Part shown: positions 6,103 to 6,360 of the stretch, in pieces
How the letters are laid out: each line of letters opens with the position of its first letter
Position numbering within the stretch: the first letter of the stretch is position 1
NCBI GenBank assembly: GCA_027335965.1
Contig: DAHWGZ010000099.1
Coordinates: forward strand, 1-6,360
DNA: 6,360 nt
Direction: 5' to 3'
DNA from: Acidiferrobacter sp.
Lineage (GTDB): Bacteria > Pseudomonadota > Gammaproteobacteria > Acidiferrobacterales > Acidiferrobacteraceae
Program-made: the position numbers and the translations under genes
The notes under the pieces: generated by a model
Seen by the model: the letters and a program-made list of their open reading frames with translations, nothing else
Databases searched by the model: none
Told to the model about the DNA's origin: nothing

Positions 6103-6360
6103 CTAGAAGCCGACCATGACGTGCAGCAGCTTGCGATAGGGCAGGTACGCCGGGTTGCGCACGCGCACGAGCTGTTTGTGTCCGAACATGTCGCGCAGGG
6201 GCTTGGTCGCGGCCCGCCCCGCGGGGCTCAAGAGCGCGACCATGATCTTGTGGCGCAAAGCCGGCGGCACCTTGGCGCTCACCGAGAAGGCCTGGTTGGG
6301 CAGTCCCGGAACTCTATAGGCCGCTTGAAGCTTGCCGGGAAATTGCGCCTGCTGGTGCTT
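6103..6360 (-). CDS. C-terminus of a PhnD-like periplasmic binding protein, partial
   Basis: On the minus strand an open frame runs in from the right edge and ends with TAG at 6105-6103, encoding the last 85 residues of a protein. Visible pieces are AAYRVPGLPNQAFSVSAKVP, then PALRHKIMVALLSPAGRAA and RNPAYLPYRKLL. This arrangement, a short strand before 'P..PFSV..KVP', then a helix with 'R..I..ALLS...GR', then a D/N-x-x-Y-x-P-x-R-K-L end, resembles the tail of phosphate/phosphonate ABC-type substrate-binding proteins (PhnD-like). The ligand-binding part is outside the window, so no ligand can be named. It could be a stand-alone sensor component rather than part of a transporter. It converges on the regulator gene and is probably an independent transcription unit. 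Confidence 0.6.
   Translation of the reverse strand, partial: KHQQAQFPGKLQAAYRVPGLPNQAFSVSAKVPPALRHKIMVALLSPAGRAATKPLRDMFGHKQLVRVRNPAYLPYRKLLHVMVGF

Noticed and set aside
1..6360. Mobile elements, CRISPR arrays, tRNA or rRNA genes
   Set aside because: No transposase or integrase frame, terminal inverted repeats, spaced repeats or RNA-gene signatures were found, so the gene loss in the middle cannot be blamed on a visible insertion element.

Overview
The window is GC-rich DNA, apart from one short AT-rich island near 3295-3332. Gene content is typical of a beta- or gammaproteobacterium: a C39-family peptidase, a secreted glycine-rich protein, a FapF-like outer-membrane beta-barrel and a VpsR-type enhancer-binding regulator. 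From general impression I would guess an environmental gammaproteobacterium, possibly an acidophilic chemolithotroph. The sequence alone does not fix the genus.

Layout, left to right. (1) 1-624 (+) is a C39-like cysteine peptidase whose N-terminus, probably a signal peptide, lies outside the window. (2) 663-1448 (+) is a secreted Gly-rich protein of unknown family. (3) About 1449-3315 looks like a gene graveyard. An open frame there joins the first ~110 residues of a UDP-GlcNAc 2-epimerase (WecB-like) to an unrelated membrane-protein tail. It is followed by a bactofilin-like, polysaccharide-locus-type gene that is readable only through two compensating frameshifts at G tracts. (4) An AT-rich promoter-like patch precedes 3397-4467 (+), the beta-barrel protein, which has a strong ribosome binding site. 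(5) 4468-4653 is a hairpin-rich gap leading to 4654-6078 (+), a VpsR-like AAA+ regulator. (6) From 6103 to the right edge, on the minus strand, is the C-terminus of what looks like a PhnD-type periplasmic binding protein, convergent with the regulator.

Working model (inference): peptidase, secreted protein and barrel form a reduced, Fap-like secretion module that exports an extracellular matrix protein. The adjacent VpsR homologue would switch it on, perhaps in response to c-di-GMP. The remnants in the middle suggest the locus once carried exopolysaccharide genes that have since been deleted or degraded, leaving the protein-export arm apparently intact. No tRNA, rRNA, CRISPR array, transposase or integrase was seen.
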